From Roseovarius sp. TE539 (GTDB lineage: Bacteria > Pseudomonadota > Alphaproteobacteria > Rhodobacterales > Rhodobacteraceae): a stretch of 64,000 nucleotides of DNA. A program made the translations under genes and the position numbers. This document shows, one piece after another, positions 48,632 to 56,874 of this stretch (its first letter is position 1; each line of letters opens with the position of its first letter). The stretch lies in assembly GCF_003298505.1 (NCBI RefSeq), contig NZ_QNGB01000011.1, positions 1 to 64,000 of the forward strand, given 5' to 3'. Below the pieces are notes generated by a model, which ran no database searches, was not told where the DNA came from, and saw only the letters and a list, made by a program, of their open reading frames with translations.

Positions 48632-49345
48632 TCAGGCCGGACCCCGATACACGGGCAGGGCCTTTCCGATGCCGATCGCATCCGGCGTGATCTCGACGTC
48701 GTGGGCGACAACCTCCACCCCGCTGCGCCGGGCGCGCGCGACGGCATTTGCGTAATCGGGATCGAGATCGGCCGCAACGCCAACACCAATGCAGTCCGTC
48801 CTTTGCACGAGATAAAGCAAAACGGCCCGGCAACCCGCCTTCGCGACCGCTGCCAGTTCATCCAGATGACGCGTCGCGCGGGCGCTCACACTGTCGGGAA
48901 ACTCTGCCAGTCCGGAGCGCCGCACAAGCGTCACCGACTTGACCTCGACATAGGCATCCGGCCGATCAGCCTGCTGCAACAGGAAATCCACCCGGCTGCG
49001 CTTACCGAAACGCACCTCGGGCCGGTGTGTTTCGTACCCCGCCAGTTCGGGCAGCTTGTCTGCCGCGAGCGCCGCACGAACCACCCGGTTCGCCGCGCCC
49101 GTGTCGATCCCGACGAAATGACCGTTTTCGAGCTCATTAAGCCGCCAGCCATACGCCAGCTTTCTTGCAGGGTTCTGGTTCGGCTCGACCCAGATACGCG
49201 CCCCCGGTTCGGCAAGCCCGATCATTGACCCCGGATTTGGACAATGCGCCGTGACCTCGCGACCGTCCTGCAGCCTGATATCGGCAAGGAACCTTTTGTA
49301 GCGACGGATCAGCACCGCGGGCACGAGAGGGGTTGGAAAGCGCAT
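48632..49345 (-). CDS. sfsA: Sugar fermentation stimulation protein homologue SfsA
   Basis: A 237-residue DNA/RNA-binding nuclease-like protein. VPAVLIRRYKRFLADIRLQD and VTAHCPNPGSMIGLAEPGA at the N-terminus are hallmarks, with RVDFLLQQADRPDAYVEVKS (a PD-(D/E)xK-like core) and FPDSVSARATRHLDEL. Role uncertain; the E. coli protein affects maltose metabolism and binds DNA. Start at 49345 shares bases with nothing downstream, and the cinA-type gene diverges from it. Confidence 0.93.
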   Translation of the reverse strand: MRFPTPLVPAVLIRRYKRFLADIRLQDGREVTAHCPNPGSMIGLAEPGARIWVEPNQNPARKLAYGWRLNELENGHFVGIDTGAANRVVRAALAADKLPELAGYETHRPEVRFGKRSRVDFLLQQADRPDAYVEVKSVTLVRRSGLAEFPDSVSARATRHLDELAAVAKAGCRAVLLYLVQRTDCIGVGVAADLDPDYANAVARARRSGVEVVAHDVEITPDAIGIGKALPVYRGPA

Positions 49346-49391
49346 GCCACCGCGCCTATACCCGGACCGGCGCCCTTTCAAGGAGGCACGA

Positions 49392-50114
49392 ATGCCCAAC
49401 CCAACCGCTGCCATGCTCGTGATCGGCGACGAGATCCTCTCGGGCCGGACACGCGATGCAAACATGCACCATCTCGCCAATGAGCTGACCCGTACCGGAA
49501 TAGACCTGCGCGAGGCGCGCGTCATCGCCGACGATCAGGATACCATCGCGAGGGCCGTTCGCGAACTCAGCACCGCCCATGACACGGTGTTCACCTCCGG
49601 CGGCATCGGTCCCACCCATGACGACATCACGGCGGATGCGGTGGCGCGCGCTTTTGACCGTCCGATCGGCGTCCGTGCGGATGCGCGTGCGCTTCTGCAG
49701 GCGCACTATGACCGGGCGGGGCAGGACCTCAACGAGGCGCGGCTGCGCATGGCGCGCATTCCCGAAGGCGCGACATTGATCGAGAACCCGATCAGCGCCG
49801 CGCCGGGATTCACCATCGGCAACGTGCATGTGATGGCCGGTGTTCCGGCAATCTTCGAGGCCATGCTCGCCTCGGTTCTGCCCACCCTGACCGGGGGCGC
49901 GCCACTCCTGTCACAATCGTTGCGCATCTTCCGTGGCGAGGGGGACATCGCCGGGCCGCTTGGAGAACTCGCCCGACGCTATCCACAGCTTTCCATAGGA
50001 TCCTACCCCTTCCAACAGGATGGTGCCTTCGGCGCACAGGTGGTGATCCGCGGGGATGACGGTGCGGCGGTGGATGCGGCAATGGCCGAACTCTCGGCAG
50101 CCTTCGACGGATGA
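49392..50114 (+). CDS. CinA-type molybdopterin-binding-domain protein
   Basis: A 240-residue protein with only the N-terminal CinA (MoCF_biosynth) domain. MLVIGDEILSGRTRDANMHH and VFTSGGIGPTHDDITADAVA are the domain's signatures; the C-terminal nicotinamide-deamidase domain of full CinA is absent. AAGGAGG precedes the start. Overlaps the GNAT gene as ATGA. The family includes FAD pyrophosphatases; exact activity unknown. Confidence 0.87.
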   Translation: MPNPTAAMLVIGDEILSGRTRDANMHHLANELTRTGIDLREARVIADDQDTIARAVRELSTAHDTVFTSGGIGPTHDDITADAVARAFDRPIGVRADARALLQAHYDRAGQDLNEARLRMARIPEGATLIENPISAAPGFTIGNVHVMAGVPAIFEAMLASVLPTLTGGAPLLSQSLRIFRGEGDIAGPLGELARRYPQLSIGSYPFQQDGAFGAQVVIRGDDGAAVDAAMAELSAAFDG

Positions 50115-50851
50115 GCCGCGGCCTCCCACCGGCGGACCGGCTGATCCGGACTGTCGCCGCCACATGGCCGCCGGCAGCAGCCTGGCGGTCGGGACCGTGG
50201 ATGATCCGGGACGGGGCCGGCGGCGGCAAGCGCGTCAGCGCTGCCACGGCCGAGGACAGGTTTGACATCAGTGATCTGCCGGCAGCCGAGTCAGCAATGC
50301 GCGACCTCGGCCAATCCCCCCTGTTCATGATACGCCCTGGCGAGGAGCGGCTGGATACAATTCTCGCCGGGCGCGGTTACACTCTGGTTGACCCGGTCAA
50401 CATCCATGTCGCGCCCTTGGCCACCCTGACAGAGCAATACCTGCAGCCCGTAACCACCTATTGCGTGTGGGAGCCGTTGGCCATCATGCTCGATATCTGG
50501 TCCGCGGGCGGGATCGGTCCGGAACGGATCGCGGTCATGCATCGCGCGCCGGCGCCCCGGACGGCCATCCTCGGGCGCACCGAGAATCATCCCACCGCCG
50601 TCGCCTTCGCGGCAATGAATGAGGGGGTCGCAATGGTGCACGCGCTGGAGGTCATGCACCGCCATCGGCTCAGGGGCCTGGGACGCACCATCATCACCCA
50701 GGCTGCGCATTGGGCATTGGCGCAGGGGGCAAGCCACATTGCGGCGGTCTGCACCCGCGACAACAAGGCTGCGAACGCCCTGTACTCTTCCCTCGGGATG
50801 ACGGTTGTGGGAACATATCATTATCGACAGAACCGGAAAGGCCAGCAATGA
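50111..50851 (+). CDS. GNAT-family N-acetyltransferase
   Basis: A 246-residue protein. The N-terminal half contains a GNAT-like WSAGGIGPERIAVMHRAP; the C-terminal acetyl-CoA motif is HRLRGLGRTIITQAAHWALA with R-x-x-G-x-G-R, followed by AVCTRDNKAANALYSSLGM. Substrate unknown. It overlaps the gene before and the gene after (ATGA both sides), forming a four-gene run that includes the OmpA-family gene. Confidence 0.87.
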   Translation: MSRGLPPADRLIRTVAATWPPAAAWRSGPWMIRDGAGGGKRVSAATAEDRFDISDLPAAESAMRDLGQSPLFMIRPGEERLDTILAGRGYTLVDPVNIHVAPLATLTEQYLQPVTTYCVWEPLAIMLDIWSAGGIGPERIAVMHRAPAPRTAILGRTENHPTAVAFAAMNEGVAMVHALEVMHRHRLRGLGRTIITQAAHWALAQGASHIAAVCTRDNKAANALYSSLGMTVVGTYHYRQNRKGQQ

Positions 50852-51423
50852 ACGACCAAGACAAGCAGCCGACCGCACTCGATCTTCCGATGGTTGATCC
50901 GTTGCCCGAGAAGACGCGGAAATACTTCGACATCTGTAAAGAAAAGCTCGGACTCGTGCCCAATGTTCTGCGCGCGCATGCGTTCGACATAGAAAAGCTC
51001 GATGCTTTCGCAGGGTTGTACAACACGCTGATGCTGGCGGATAGCGGGCTTTCGAAACTCGAACGCGAGATGATCGCGGTCGTCGTGTCGTCGATCAATC
51101 GCTGCTGGTATTGCCAGGTTGCTCACGGCGCCGCGGTGCGTGACCTTTCCGGTGATCCGGCGCTTGGCGAGGCGATGGTGATGAATTGGCGGGCCGCGGA
51201 TCTTGACGCGCGTCAGACGGCAATGCTTGGCTTCGCGGAGAAAGCAACCAGGGCCAGTGCCGAAATCACCGAGTCCGATCGTGCAGCCCTTCGCGACGCG
51301 GGGTTTTCCGATCGCGATATATGGGACATCGCCAATGTCACCGGGTTCTTCAACATGTCCAACCGCGTGGCAAGCGCCACCGGCATGCGGCCGAACCCGG
51401 AATATCACGCTCAGGCGCGCTAG
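50848..51423 (+). CDS. Peroxidase-related (AhpD/carboxymuconolactone decarboxylase-like) protein
   Basis: A 191-residue AhpD-like protein of the 'uncharacterised peroxidase-related' family. IAVVVSSINRCWYCQVAHGA has the CxxC-x3-H active site; VPNVLRAHAFDIEKLDAFAG is the family N-terminal region. Likely a thiol peroxidase or disulfide reductase partner. Start overlaps the GNAT stop as ATGA. Confidence 0.88.
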   Translation: MNDQDKQPTALDLPMVDPLPEKTRKYFDICKEKLGLVPNVLRAHAFDIEKLDAFAGLYNTLMLADSGLSKLEREMIAVVVSSINRCWYCQVAHGAAVRDLSGDPALGEAMVMNWRAADLDARQTAMLGFAEKATRASAEITESDRAALRDAGFSDRDIWDIANVTGFFNMSNRVASATGMRPNPEYHAQAR

Positions 51424-51427
51424 AAGG

Positions 51428-52378
51428 ATGCGGACCGCGGGGGCGATCCTTGCACTTGTCTTATGGATGATGCCGGACGAATCAAGCGCGGCGCTGGAGC
51501 TTGATCTGCCCGGCAAGCCCACTCTCTCGGCCGAGGTCATACGAAATCCGGACAGCTACATGCTTCCGGTCGGCCCCTGGACGGACGGCCGGATCCCCAC
51601 CACCCAGGTGTCCGGCAGAGTGCTGCAACAGGCCTGGCGTCTGCAGGCTTCGGGCATCACGACAGGACAGATCATTGCGCCGTTGCGGAAACAGGTGACG
51701 GATCTCGGATACGAGATCCTGCTGGATTGTTCGGGTCGTCAGTGCGGCGGTTTCGACTTTCGCTTCGAAACGCGGATCCTGCCCGCACCGGACATGTTCG
51801 TCGATCTTTTCGATTACCGGTTCCTGGCGGCACGCAAGCGCAACGGCCCGAAAGGCGAGGCAATATCGATCCTGGTCAGCCGCTCTGCCGGAACCGGTTA
51901 CGTGCAGCTCATTCAGGTGACACCGACGGGCGGCACACCGGTGCCGACCCGGCCCGCCGACAGCGAGAAGGAGACCGCGCACAGCGGCGTAACGGAGATG
52001 CCGCCGGTCGCGGAGGAAATCGAAAGCGAGGGCCACGTGATCCTTCGCGATCTGGAGTTCGAGACGGGATCGGCCCAGCTGGGCCCCGGGCCATTTCCGT
52101 CGCTCGTCGCTCTGGCAGAGTACCTGCGCGCCAATCCATCCCGGCGTATCGCCGTGGTGGGACACACGGACAGTACCGGCACGCTCGAGACAAACATCTC
52201 CCTGTCGCGTCAACGCGCCTCCGAGGTGATGACACGGCTTGTCGAAAAGCATGGCATACCCGCCGGGCAGCTCGAGTCCGGCGGAATGGGCTACCTCGCG
52301 CCGGTGGCCCCGAACCTGACCGGCGCCGGCCGGGACGCCAACAGACGTGTCGAAGCGGTGCTCGTCAACAGTGAATGA
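51428..52378 (+). CDS. OmpA-family envelope protein
   Basis: A 316-residue exported protein: short signal MRTAGAILALVLWMMPDESSA, a variable N-terminal domain with a Cys pair (LLDCSGRQCGGFD), a linker rich in Pro/Glu, and a C-terminal OmpA peptidoglycan-binding domain (RIAVVGHTDSTGTLETNISL, then RASEVMTRLV and RDANRRVEAVLV). It has no barrel, so it is likely periplasmic and murein-bound. The ATG sits directly after AGAAGG, an unusually short ribosome-site spacing. Last gene of the run starting at cinA. Confidence 0.85.
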   Translation: MRTAGAILALVLWMMPDESSAALELDLPGKPTLSAEVIRNPDSYMLPVGPWTDGRIPTTQVSGRVLQQAWRLQASGITTGQIIAPLRKQVTDLGYEILLDCSGRQCGGFDFRFETRILPAPDMFVDLFDYRFLAARKRNGPKGEAISILVSRSAGTGYVQLIQVTPTGGTPVPTRPADSEKETAHSGVTEMPPVAEEIESEGHVILRDLEFETGSAQLGPGPFPSLVALAEYLRANPSRRIAVVGHTDSTGTLETNISLSRQRASEVMTRLVEKHGIPAGQLESGGMGYLAPVAPNLTGAGRDANRRVEAVLVNSE

Positions 52379-52415
52379 AGCCGGGAAAGGTCTGGCGGAC
52401 TGGCGGTCGGACCGC

Positions 52416-52970
52416 TCACGGCGCCTCCATCGGGCGCGCAGGATTGCCCACCACGGCGACACCGGCCGCGACGTCGCGGGTGACGACGCTGCCCGCCCCC
52501 ACGATCGCACCATCCCCGATCTCGACCCCGGACAGAAGGATTGCCCCGCCCCCGATCCAGACGTTCCTGCCAAGGGTGACGGGCCTTCCCCTTTCAAGCC
52601 CCGCCAGGCGCAGATCAGGATCCTTGTGATGTTCGGGGCAATAGATCTGAACCTGCGGGCCAAGCATCGTATCGGCCCCAATGTGCACCGGCGCGGTATC
52701 CAGGACAGTACACCCCGCGTTCATGTAGACGTTGGCGCCAAGATGTATGTTCATGCCATAGGCGCAATGGAACGGCGCCTCGATTGTGACGTTCACACCG
52801 ACATCTCCGAAGAGCGCCGAAAGCTCGGGCGCGATGCCATGCCGTGCCGCGGGTGCCGCGGTGTTGTGCCTGTGAAGGGCTTCACGCGCAGCCGCCTGCA
52901 TAGCCAGGAGTTCAGGCGCCTGGCACCTGTACCATTCCCCCGCCTGCATTTTCTCGCGCTCCGATTTCAT
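52416..52970 (-). CDS. Maltose/sugar O-acetyltransferase (NodL/LacA/Maa type)
   Basis: A 184-residue left-handed beta-helix acetyltransferase. SEREKMQAGEWYRCQAPELL is the Maa N-terminal domain; the hexapeptide part includes MNIHLGANVYMNAGCTVLDT, HIGADTMLGPQVQIYCPEHH (catalytic His), and GGGAILLSGVEIGDGAIVGA then VVTRDVAAGVAVVGNPAR. Transfers acetyl from acetyl-CoA to a sugar. It is 18 bases after the small gene behind the cobalamin riboswitch and may share its transcript. Confidence 0.88.
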   Translation of the reverse strand: MKSEREKMQAGEWYRCQAPELLAMQAAAREALHRHNTAAPAARHGIAPELSALFGDVGVNVTIEAPFHCAYGMNIHLGANVYMNAGCTVLDTAPVHIGADTMLGPQVQIYCPEHHKDPDLRLAGLERGRPVTLGRNVWIGGGAILLSGVEIGDGAIVGAGSVVTRDVAAGVAVVGNPARPMEAP

Positions 52971-52988
52971 GCGGCACCCGCAGGCCGC

Positions 52989-53261
52989 TCAGTGAACATG
53001 ACGCTGGCGGCGTGCAGCGCGGGCGGCACCGGTGTGAATCGGGCATGTCGCCTGTTCAAGAAATTCCACGAACGCCCGCGCTGCCGCGCTGCTTGCATTG
53101 CGAACGGATGGATCCGACAACGCCTCGCGGGCGGCGCGCGGCGTGGCCGTTCCCTCGACATTCAACACCCATTCCAGAAAGCACAGGCGCGCGGCCCTTT
53201 CGGCATCGCTGCCGGTGGTATCGCTATGTTCCAGCCCGTCAAGGATCTGCGCAACCGTCAT
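52989..53261 (-). CDS. Small unknown protein behind a cobalamin riboswitch
   Basis: A 90-residue protein starting at 53261 after GGAG at 8 nt. MTVAQILDGLEHSDTTGSD continues into a helical region (AERAARLCFLEWVLNVEG, SSAAARAFVEFLEQATC) and a basic end (AARRQRHVH). There is no signal peptide or membrane helix. I recognise no family. It is the first gene after a full cobalamin riboswitch (104-base gap), so B12 should repress it and perhaps the acetyltransferase gene that follows. Confidence 0.65.
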   Translation of the reverse strand: MTVAQILDGLEHSDTTGSDAERAARLCFLEWVLNVEGTATPRAAREALSDPSVRNASSAAARAFVEFLEQATCPIHTGAARAARRQRHVH

Positions 53262-53365
53262 ACATCTTTCTCCGAGGCCGCACCCCGGGCCCTTGGGGCG
53301 AGGACGACAGGATGAGCCGCAAGAACATACCGCGCGTTCGATCCATGCCGCTCCCCGCGGATTCA
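53262..53365 (-). promoter_or_regulatory. Leader between the riboswitch and the small gene
   Basis: No gene. Read on the minus strand it holds CCCCAAGGGCCCGGGG (about 53285-53300), able to form a small hairpin just before the GGAG ribosome site of the downstream gene. It could be the expression platform through which the riboswitch blocks translation. Confidence 0.4.
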
Positions 53366-53535
53366 CGTTCACACAAGGCTGGTTTCCGGGCTTGCCGGGA
53401 TAGGATACGGCGCCTTCCCGGGCCCCGTCTGCCCAGTGGCATCATGCCGCATCCCCCGGACTTACCGTTGCGGGGGCAGCGCCGGAATTGCACCGGCTTC
53501 CCAATTATCCGCCCCGCGGGGCGGCACCTTGAACC
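53366..53535 (-). promoter_or_regulatory. Cobalamin (AdoCbl) riboswitch
   Basis: Read on the minus strand: P1 arm GGTTCA (53530-53535) pairs with TGAACG (53366-53371). Then come AAGGTGCC, GGGAAGCCGGTGCAATTCCG, CTGCCCCCGCAACGGTAAG, GCCACTGG, and the B12 box AAGCCCGGAAACCAGCC (53378-53393). All are landmark segments in the right order and spacing. The aptamer is complete and faces the 90-residue gene and the sugar acetyltransferase gene. Confidence 0.93.
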
Positions 53536-53586
53536 ATCAGTCTGACCGAGCAAAGACCGGCGCGCAAGACCAGAATACAAGGCCCT

Positions 53587-53615
53587 GCGAATGCCATGGC
53601 GCGCCATGGATTCGC
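53587..53615 (-). terminator. Hairpin downstream of pcrA/uvrD
   Basis: gcgaat plus ccatggc pairs with gccatgg plus attcgc: thirteen base pairs with one bulged G and only two loop bases in the drawn form. It lies 35 bases past the helicase stop and separates that gene from the riboswitch. No T-run, so a Rho-independent function is uncertain. Confidence 0.5.
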
Positions 53616-53649
53616 CGCGTGAAGCCCGGACCGAAGGCGTATTCCGGGA

Positions 53650-55995
53650 TCAGAAAGGGATGTCCTCGGGTCCGGTAACGAACTTCGCCACCACGTGTTT
53701 CACCCCAGCCTTGTCGAAGGCGATCTCCAGCTTGTCGCCCTCGATCCCGGTGATCTCGCCATACCCGAACTTCTGATGAAATACCCGTTCGCCCAGGGTA
53801 TGGGCACTGACCGCCTGGCTGTCGATCACGGCGTGCCTGGTCTCGCGCGGCCGCGACAACGGACGCTCGGCGGCCCGCGCTTGCATGCGACGCCATCCGG
53901 GGGAATTGTAGGCATCCGCGTTGGCCGCCCTCGTCTCCAGCCCGCTTTCGGCGGCCGCCGCCGCGCCGTAGCCTCCACCGTAAAGCCCCGGTGGCGTGAG
54001 CACCTCGACATGATCCTCCGGCAACTCGTCTATGAAGCGCGAGGGCATCTGCGATTGCCATTGGCCAAAGACACGGCGATTGCCCGCAAACGAAACCGTG
54101 CAGACCTCCCCGGCCCGGGTGATGCCGACATAGGCAAGGCGGCGCTCTTCTTCCAGCCCCTTCAAGCCGCTCTCATCCATCGAACGTTGCGACGGGAAAA
54201 GCCCGTCCTCCCAGCCGGGCAGGAAAACAGCCGGAAACTCAAGCCCCTTCGCGGCGTGCAGGGTCATCACCGACACTTTCTCGCCCTGCGTCTCGGCCTC
54301 GTTGTCCATGATCAGGCTGACATGTTCCAGAAAGCCCTGCAGGTTGTCGAAGCCCTCCAGCGCCTTCACCAATTCCTTGAGATTCTCCAGCCGGCCCGGT
54401 GCCTCCGGCGTCTTGTCGTTCTGCCACATCTCGGTATAGCCGGACTCGTCAAGGATCATTCCCGCGAGGTCCGTATGGGTCAGATCCGACCCGTCCATCA
54501 TTCGCTTCCAGCGGGCAATATCTTCCAGCAACCCACCCAGGGCCGCCGCCCCACGGCCCTTGATCCTGCCTTCGTCCACGGCAAGCCGGGCACCTTCGAC
54601 GAGGCTTGCCCCGTTTTCGCGCGCCGCCGTCTGAATGGTCTGCTGTGCCTTGTCGCCCAGCCCGCGACGCGGCGTGTTGACAATCCGCTCGAAGGCCAGA
54701 TCGTCGGCCGGGCTTACCACGAGCCGGAAATAGGCCATCGCATCGCGTATCTCCAGCCGCTCATAGAAGCGTGGCCCGCCGATCACCCTGTAAGGCAGAC
54801 CGATGGTCAGGAACCGATCCTCGAAGGCGCGCATCTGGTGGCTCGCCCGCACGAGGATAGCCACCTCATCCAGTCCGAAACGCCGGCCCCCACGGGTGCC
54901 GCCCTGCATCGCCTCGATCTCCTCCCCGATCCAGCGCGCTTCCTCATCGCCGTCCCAGTGGCCGATCAGCCGGACCTTCTCGCCCGCCTGCGCCTCGGTC
55001 CACAACTCCTTGCCCAGACGACCCTCGTTGCCCGCGATGACCGCCGAGGCTGCAGCGAGGATATGGGGGGTGGACCTGTAGTTCTGCTCAAGCCGAACGA
55101 CATGGGCGCCCGGGAAATCCTTCTCGAAACGCAGAATGTTGCCGACTTCGGCACCGCGCCAACCATAGATCGACTGGTCGTCATCGCCCACGCAGCAGAT
55201 GTTGTGGTGCCCTCCGGCAAGAAGCCTCAGCCACAGGTACTGCGCAACGTTGGTGTCCTGATATTCGTCCACCAGTATGTAGGAAAACCGGCTGCGGTAA
55301 CGTTCCAGCACGTCCTCATGGGCCTGGAATATTCCAACAACGTGCAGCAGCAGATCACCGAAATCGACAGCGTTCAATTCCTTCAGCCGGGCCTGATACT
55401 GCGCATAAAGGGCCACCGCCTTGCCATCATAGGCCGTAGCCTCCGAAGCCGGCACCTTATCCGGCGTCCAGGCGCGGTTCTTCCAGCCGTCGATGACCGA
55501 CGCCAACTGTCGTGCCGGCCACCGCTTGTCGTCAATGTTCGCGGCCCGGACAAGCTGCTTGAGCAGCCGTAGCTGATCATCCGTGTCCAGAATGGTGAAA
55601 TTCGATTTCAGACCGGCCAGTTCGGCATGGCGCCGGAGCAACTTGACACAGATGGCATGGAACGTCCCAAGCCACGGCATCCCCTCGATCTGCTGTCCCA
55701 GCATCTGGTGGACCCGCGTTTTCATCTCGCGCGCGGCCTTGTTGGTAAAGGTCACGGCAAGAACGCTGTCGGGCCGCGCCCGGCCGGTGTTGATCAGGTG
55801 CGCGATGCGCGCGGTCAGCGCCTTGGTCTTTCCTGTGCCGGCGCCGGCCAGCATCAGCACAGGGCCATCAAGTTGCTCCACGGCGGCACGCTGCGCCGGG
55901 TTCAGCCCGTCAAGATAGGGCATCGGCCGCGCGGCCATCGCGCGCGCGGCCAGAGATGCGCCTTCGAAGGCCTCGGATTCGTCGAAACTGCTCAT
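53650..55995 (-). CDS. UvrD/PcrA-family ATP-dependent DNA helicase
   Basis: A 781-residue superfamily 1A helicase for nucleotide-excision and mismatch repair. All motifs are visible: AGAGTGKTKALTARIAHLI (I), FTNKAAREMKTRV (Ia), LVDEYQDTNVAQYLWLRL (II), CVGDDDQSIYGWRGAE (III), VRLEQNYRS (IV), VMTLHAAKGLEFPAVFLPGW (V) and RRLAYVGITRA (VI), plus the C-terminal Tudor-like LGERVFHQKFGYGEITGIEG. Start at 55995; transcribed alone. Confidence 0.95.
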   Translation of the reverse strand: MSSFDESEAFEGASLAARAMAARPMPYLDGLNPAQRAAVEQLDGPVLMLAGAGTGKTKALTARIAHLINTGRARPDSVLAVTFTNKAAREMKTRVHQMLGQQIEGMPWLGTFHAICVKLLRRHAELAGLKSNFTILDTDDQLRLLKQLVRAANIDDKRWPARQLASVIDGWKNRAWTPDKVPASEATAYDGKAVALYAQYQARLKELNAVDFGDLLLHVVGIFQAHEDVLERYRSRFSYILVDEYQDTNVAQYLWLRLLAGGHHNICCVGDDDQSIYGWRGAEVGNILRFEKDFPGAHVVRLEQNYRSTPHILAAASAVIAGNEGRLGKELWTEAQAGEKVRLIGHWDGDEEARWIGEEIEAMQGGTRGGRRFGLDEVAILVRASHQMRAFEDRFLTIGLPYRVIGGPRFYERLEIRDAMAYFRLVVSPADDLAFERIVNTPRRGLGDKAQQTIQTAARENGASLVEGARLAVDEGRIKGRGAAALGGLLEDIARWKRMMDGSDLTHTDLAGMILDESGYTEMWQNDKTPEAPGRLENLKELVKALEGFDNLQGFLEHVSLIMDNEAETQGEKVSVMTLHAAKGLEFPAVFLPGWEDGLFPSQRSMDESGLKGLEEERRLAYVGITRAGEVCTVSFAGNRRVFGQWQSQMPSRFIDELPEDHVEVLTPPGLYGGGYGAAAAAESGLETRAANADAYNSPGWRRMQARAAERPLSRPRETRHAVIDSQAVSAHTLGERVFHQKFGYGEITGIEGDKLEIAFDKAGVKHVVAKFVTGPEDIPF

Positions 55996-56088
55996 GTGCA
56001 GAAAGATAGCGCGACGGCGCCGGGATTGAAAGATGTTCGGTTAATGTTCCATGGCTTCAATGTCCCCGGTGCGGCGCTGGCCGGCCCG

Positions 56089-56550
56089 TCAGGAGCCCAG
56101 TTCATCCGCCGCCAGCGGGTTCAGATCACACAATGATCCAAGCAGCCCCCCGGCAGGCAGATCGTCGCGGCTGTCATCGCCGAAATCCGGGCGCATCGCC
56201 GCGGTTTCGGACCAGCGCAGGATCGCCGCCTTCGCACATCGCGCATAAGTCACGCCGGCGGCGGGCGCGACGATACCCATTTCATGCTCGAATCTGCCGA
56301 CATACCCGTCCCGGTCGATCAGTATGACGACCGGCTCCTTGTCGGTCAGATGCGCAAAGAACAAAGCCTGATGCACGCTGTCGCGCGCCGAGCTCTTGCC
56401 GTCCAAGCCCACCTCTATCACATGACGCGCTGTTTCGCAGTCAACGCGGACATGGCGTTTCATCTCGTAGCCGTCGAAATAGTGGCGCGTTTCCGACTCG
56501 CTTCCAGCAAGAAAGGCGCACAGCAACCCGGCAAGTTCGACTTCTCCCAT
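56089..56550 (-). CDS. Hypothetical protein with nuclease-fold-like core
   Basis: A 153-residue protein. The middle reads VDCETARHVIEVGLDGKSSA then DSVHQALFFAHLTDKEP, which resembles the strand-E-x-K-strand core of PD-(D/E)xK nuclease folds (Glu and Lys at EVGLDGK); this resemblance is by eye only. AAGGG precedes the ATG. It follows CtrA-like boxes by 25 bases. No family name recognised. It is downstream of zapA and the 6S RNA candidate in the same direction. Confidence 0.7.
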   Translation of the reverse strand: MGEVELAGLLCAFLAGSESETRHYFDGYEMKRHVRVDCETARHVIEVGLDGKSSARDSVHQALFFAHLTDKEPVVILIDRDGYVGRFEHEMGIVAPAAGVTYARCAKAAILRWSETAAMRPDFGDDSRDDLPAGGLLGSLCDLNPLAADELGS

Positions 56551-56573
56551 CCTGTGCCCTTGCGAAATTGCGT

Positions 56574-56600
56574 GTTAACGAAGGTTAACAAATCGTTAAC
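56574..56600. promoter_or_regulatory. CtrA-like boxes (three phased GTTAAC)
   Basis: gttaac occurs at 56574-56579, 56584-56589 and 56595-56600. The TTAA cores are spaced N6 and N7; TTAA-N7-TTAA is the CtrA recognition pattern. Centres are 10 and 11 bases apart, so all face the same side of the helix. The array ends 25 bases before the hypothetical gene's ATG. Confidence 0.5.
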
Positions 56601-56720
56601 ACGGCAAGACCCGCCCGGCAAATCCCCGAATTCAGAGCCTGATCCGTTCAGCACGCAGAGGCGCCTTCGCCGACAGCAGCCGCGGAGCCCCGTTTCTTTC
56701 GCATTGGCAATCCAAACCAA

Positions 56721-56858
56721 CATGGCCGCCCTGTCCACGGGGGATCGGCAACCGCGCCAACCGGGCATCTTGCAGGGCACAAATCGTCCGAAACCCTCAA
56801 AAGGCCGTTCCGATGCGTTCGACACCGGACTGCCCCCGGGGCAACGCGCACGACCATG
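56721..56858 (-). ncRNA. ssrS: 6S RNA candidate
   Basis: On the minus strand, CATGGTCG (56851-56858) can pair with CGGCCATG (56721-56728, one G-T pair), closing a domain of about 138 nt. A second stem, CGGGGG with CCCCCG, lies inside, with a large open centre between the next pairing (ATCGG with CCGAT) and an apical arm. This long hairpin with a central bubble, directly after zapA, is the usual 6S RNA setting in proteobacteria. The call rests on position and folding by eye. Confidence 0.45.
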
Positions 56859-56874
56859 GAACTCCGCCGTGCTT

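Larger units (their letters stand above)
56551..56874 (-). other. Interval between zapA and the hypothetical gene
   Basis: 324 bases with no gene. It contains the 6S RNA candidate (56721-56858) and, nearer the next gene, three GTTAAC hexamers (56574-56600), each described separately. The stretch 56601-56720 between them shows no further feature I can name. Confidence 0.5.

Noticed and set aside
53695..55572. A 625-codon open frame on the plus strand
   Set aside because: Antisense to the UvrD/PcrA helicase, which has motifs I to VI.
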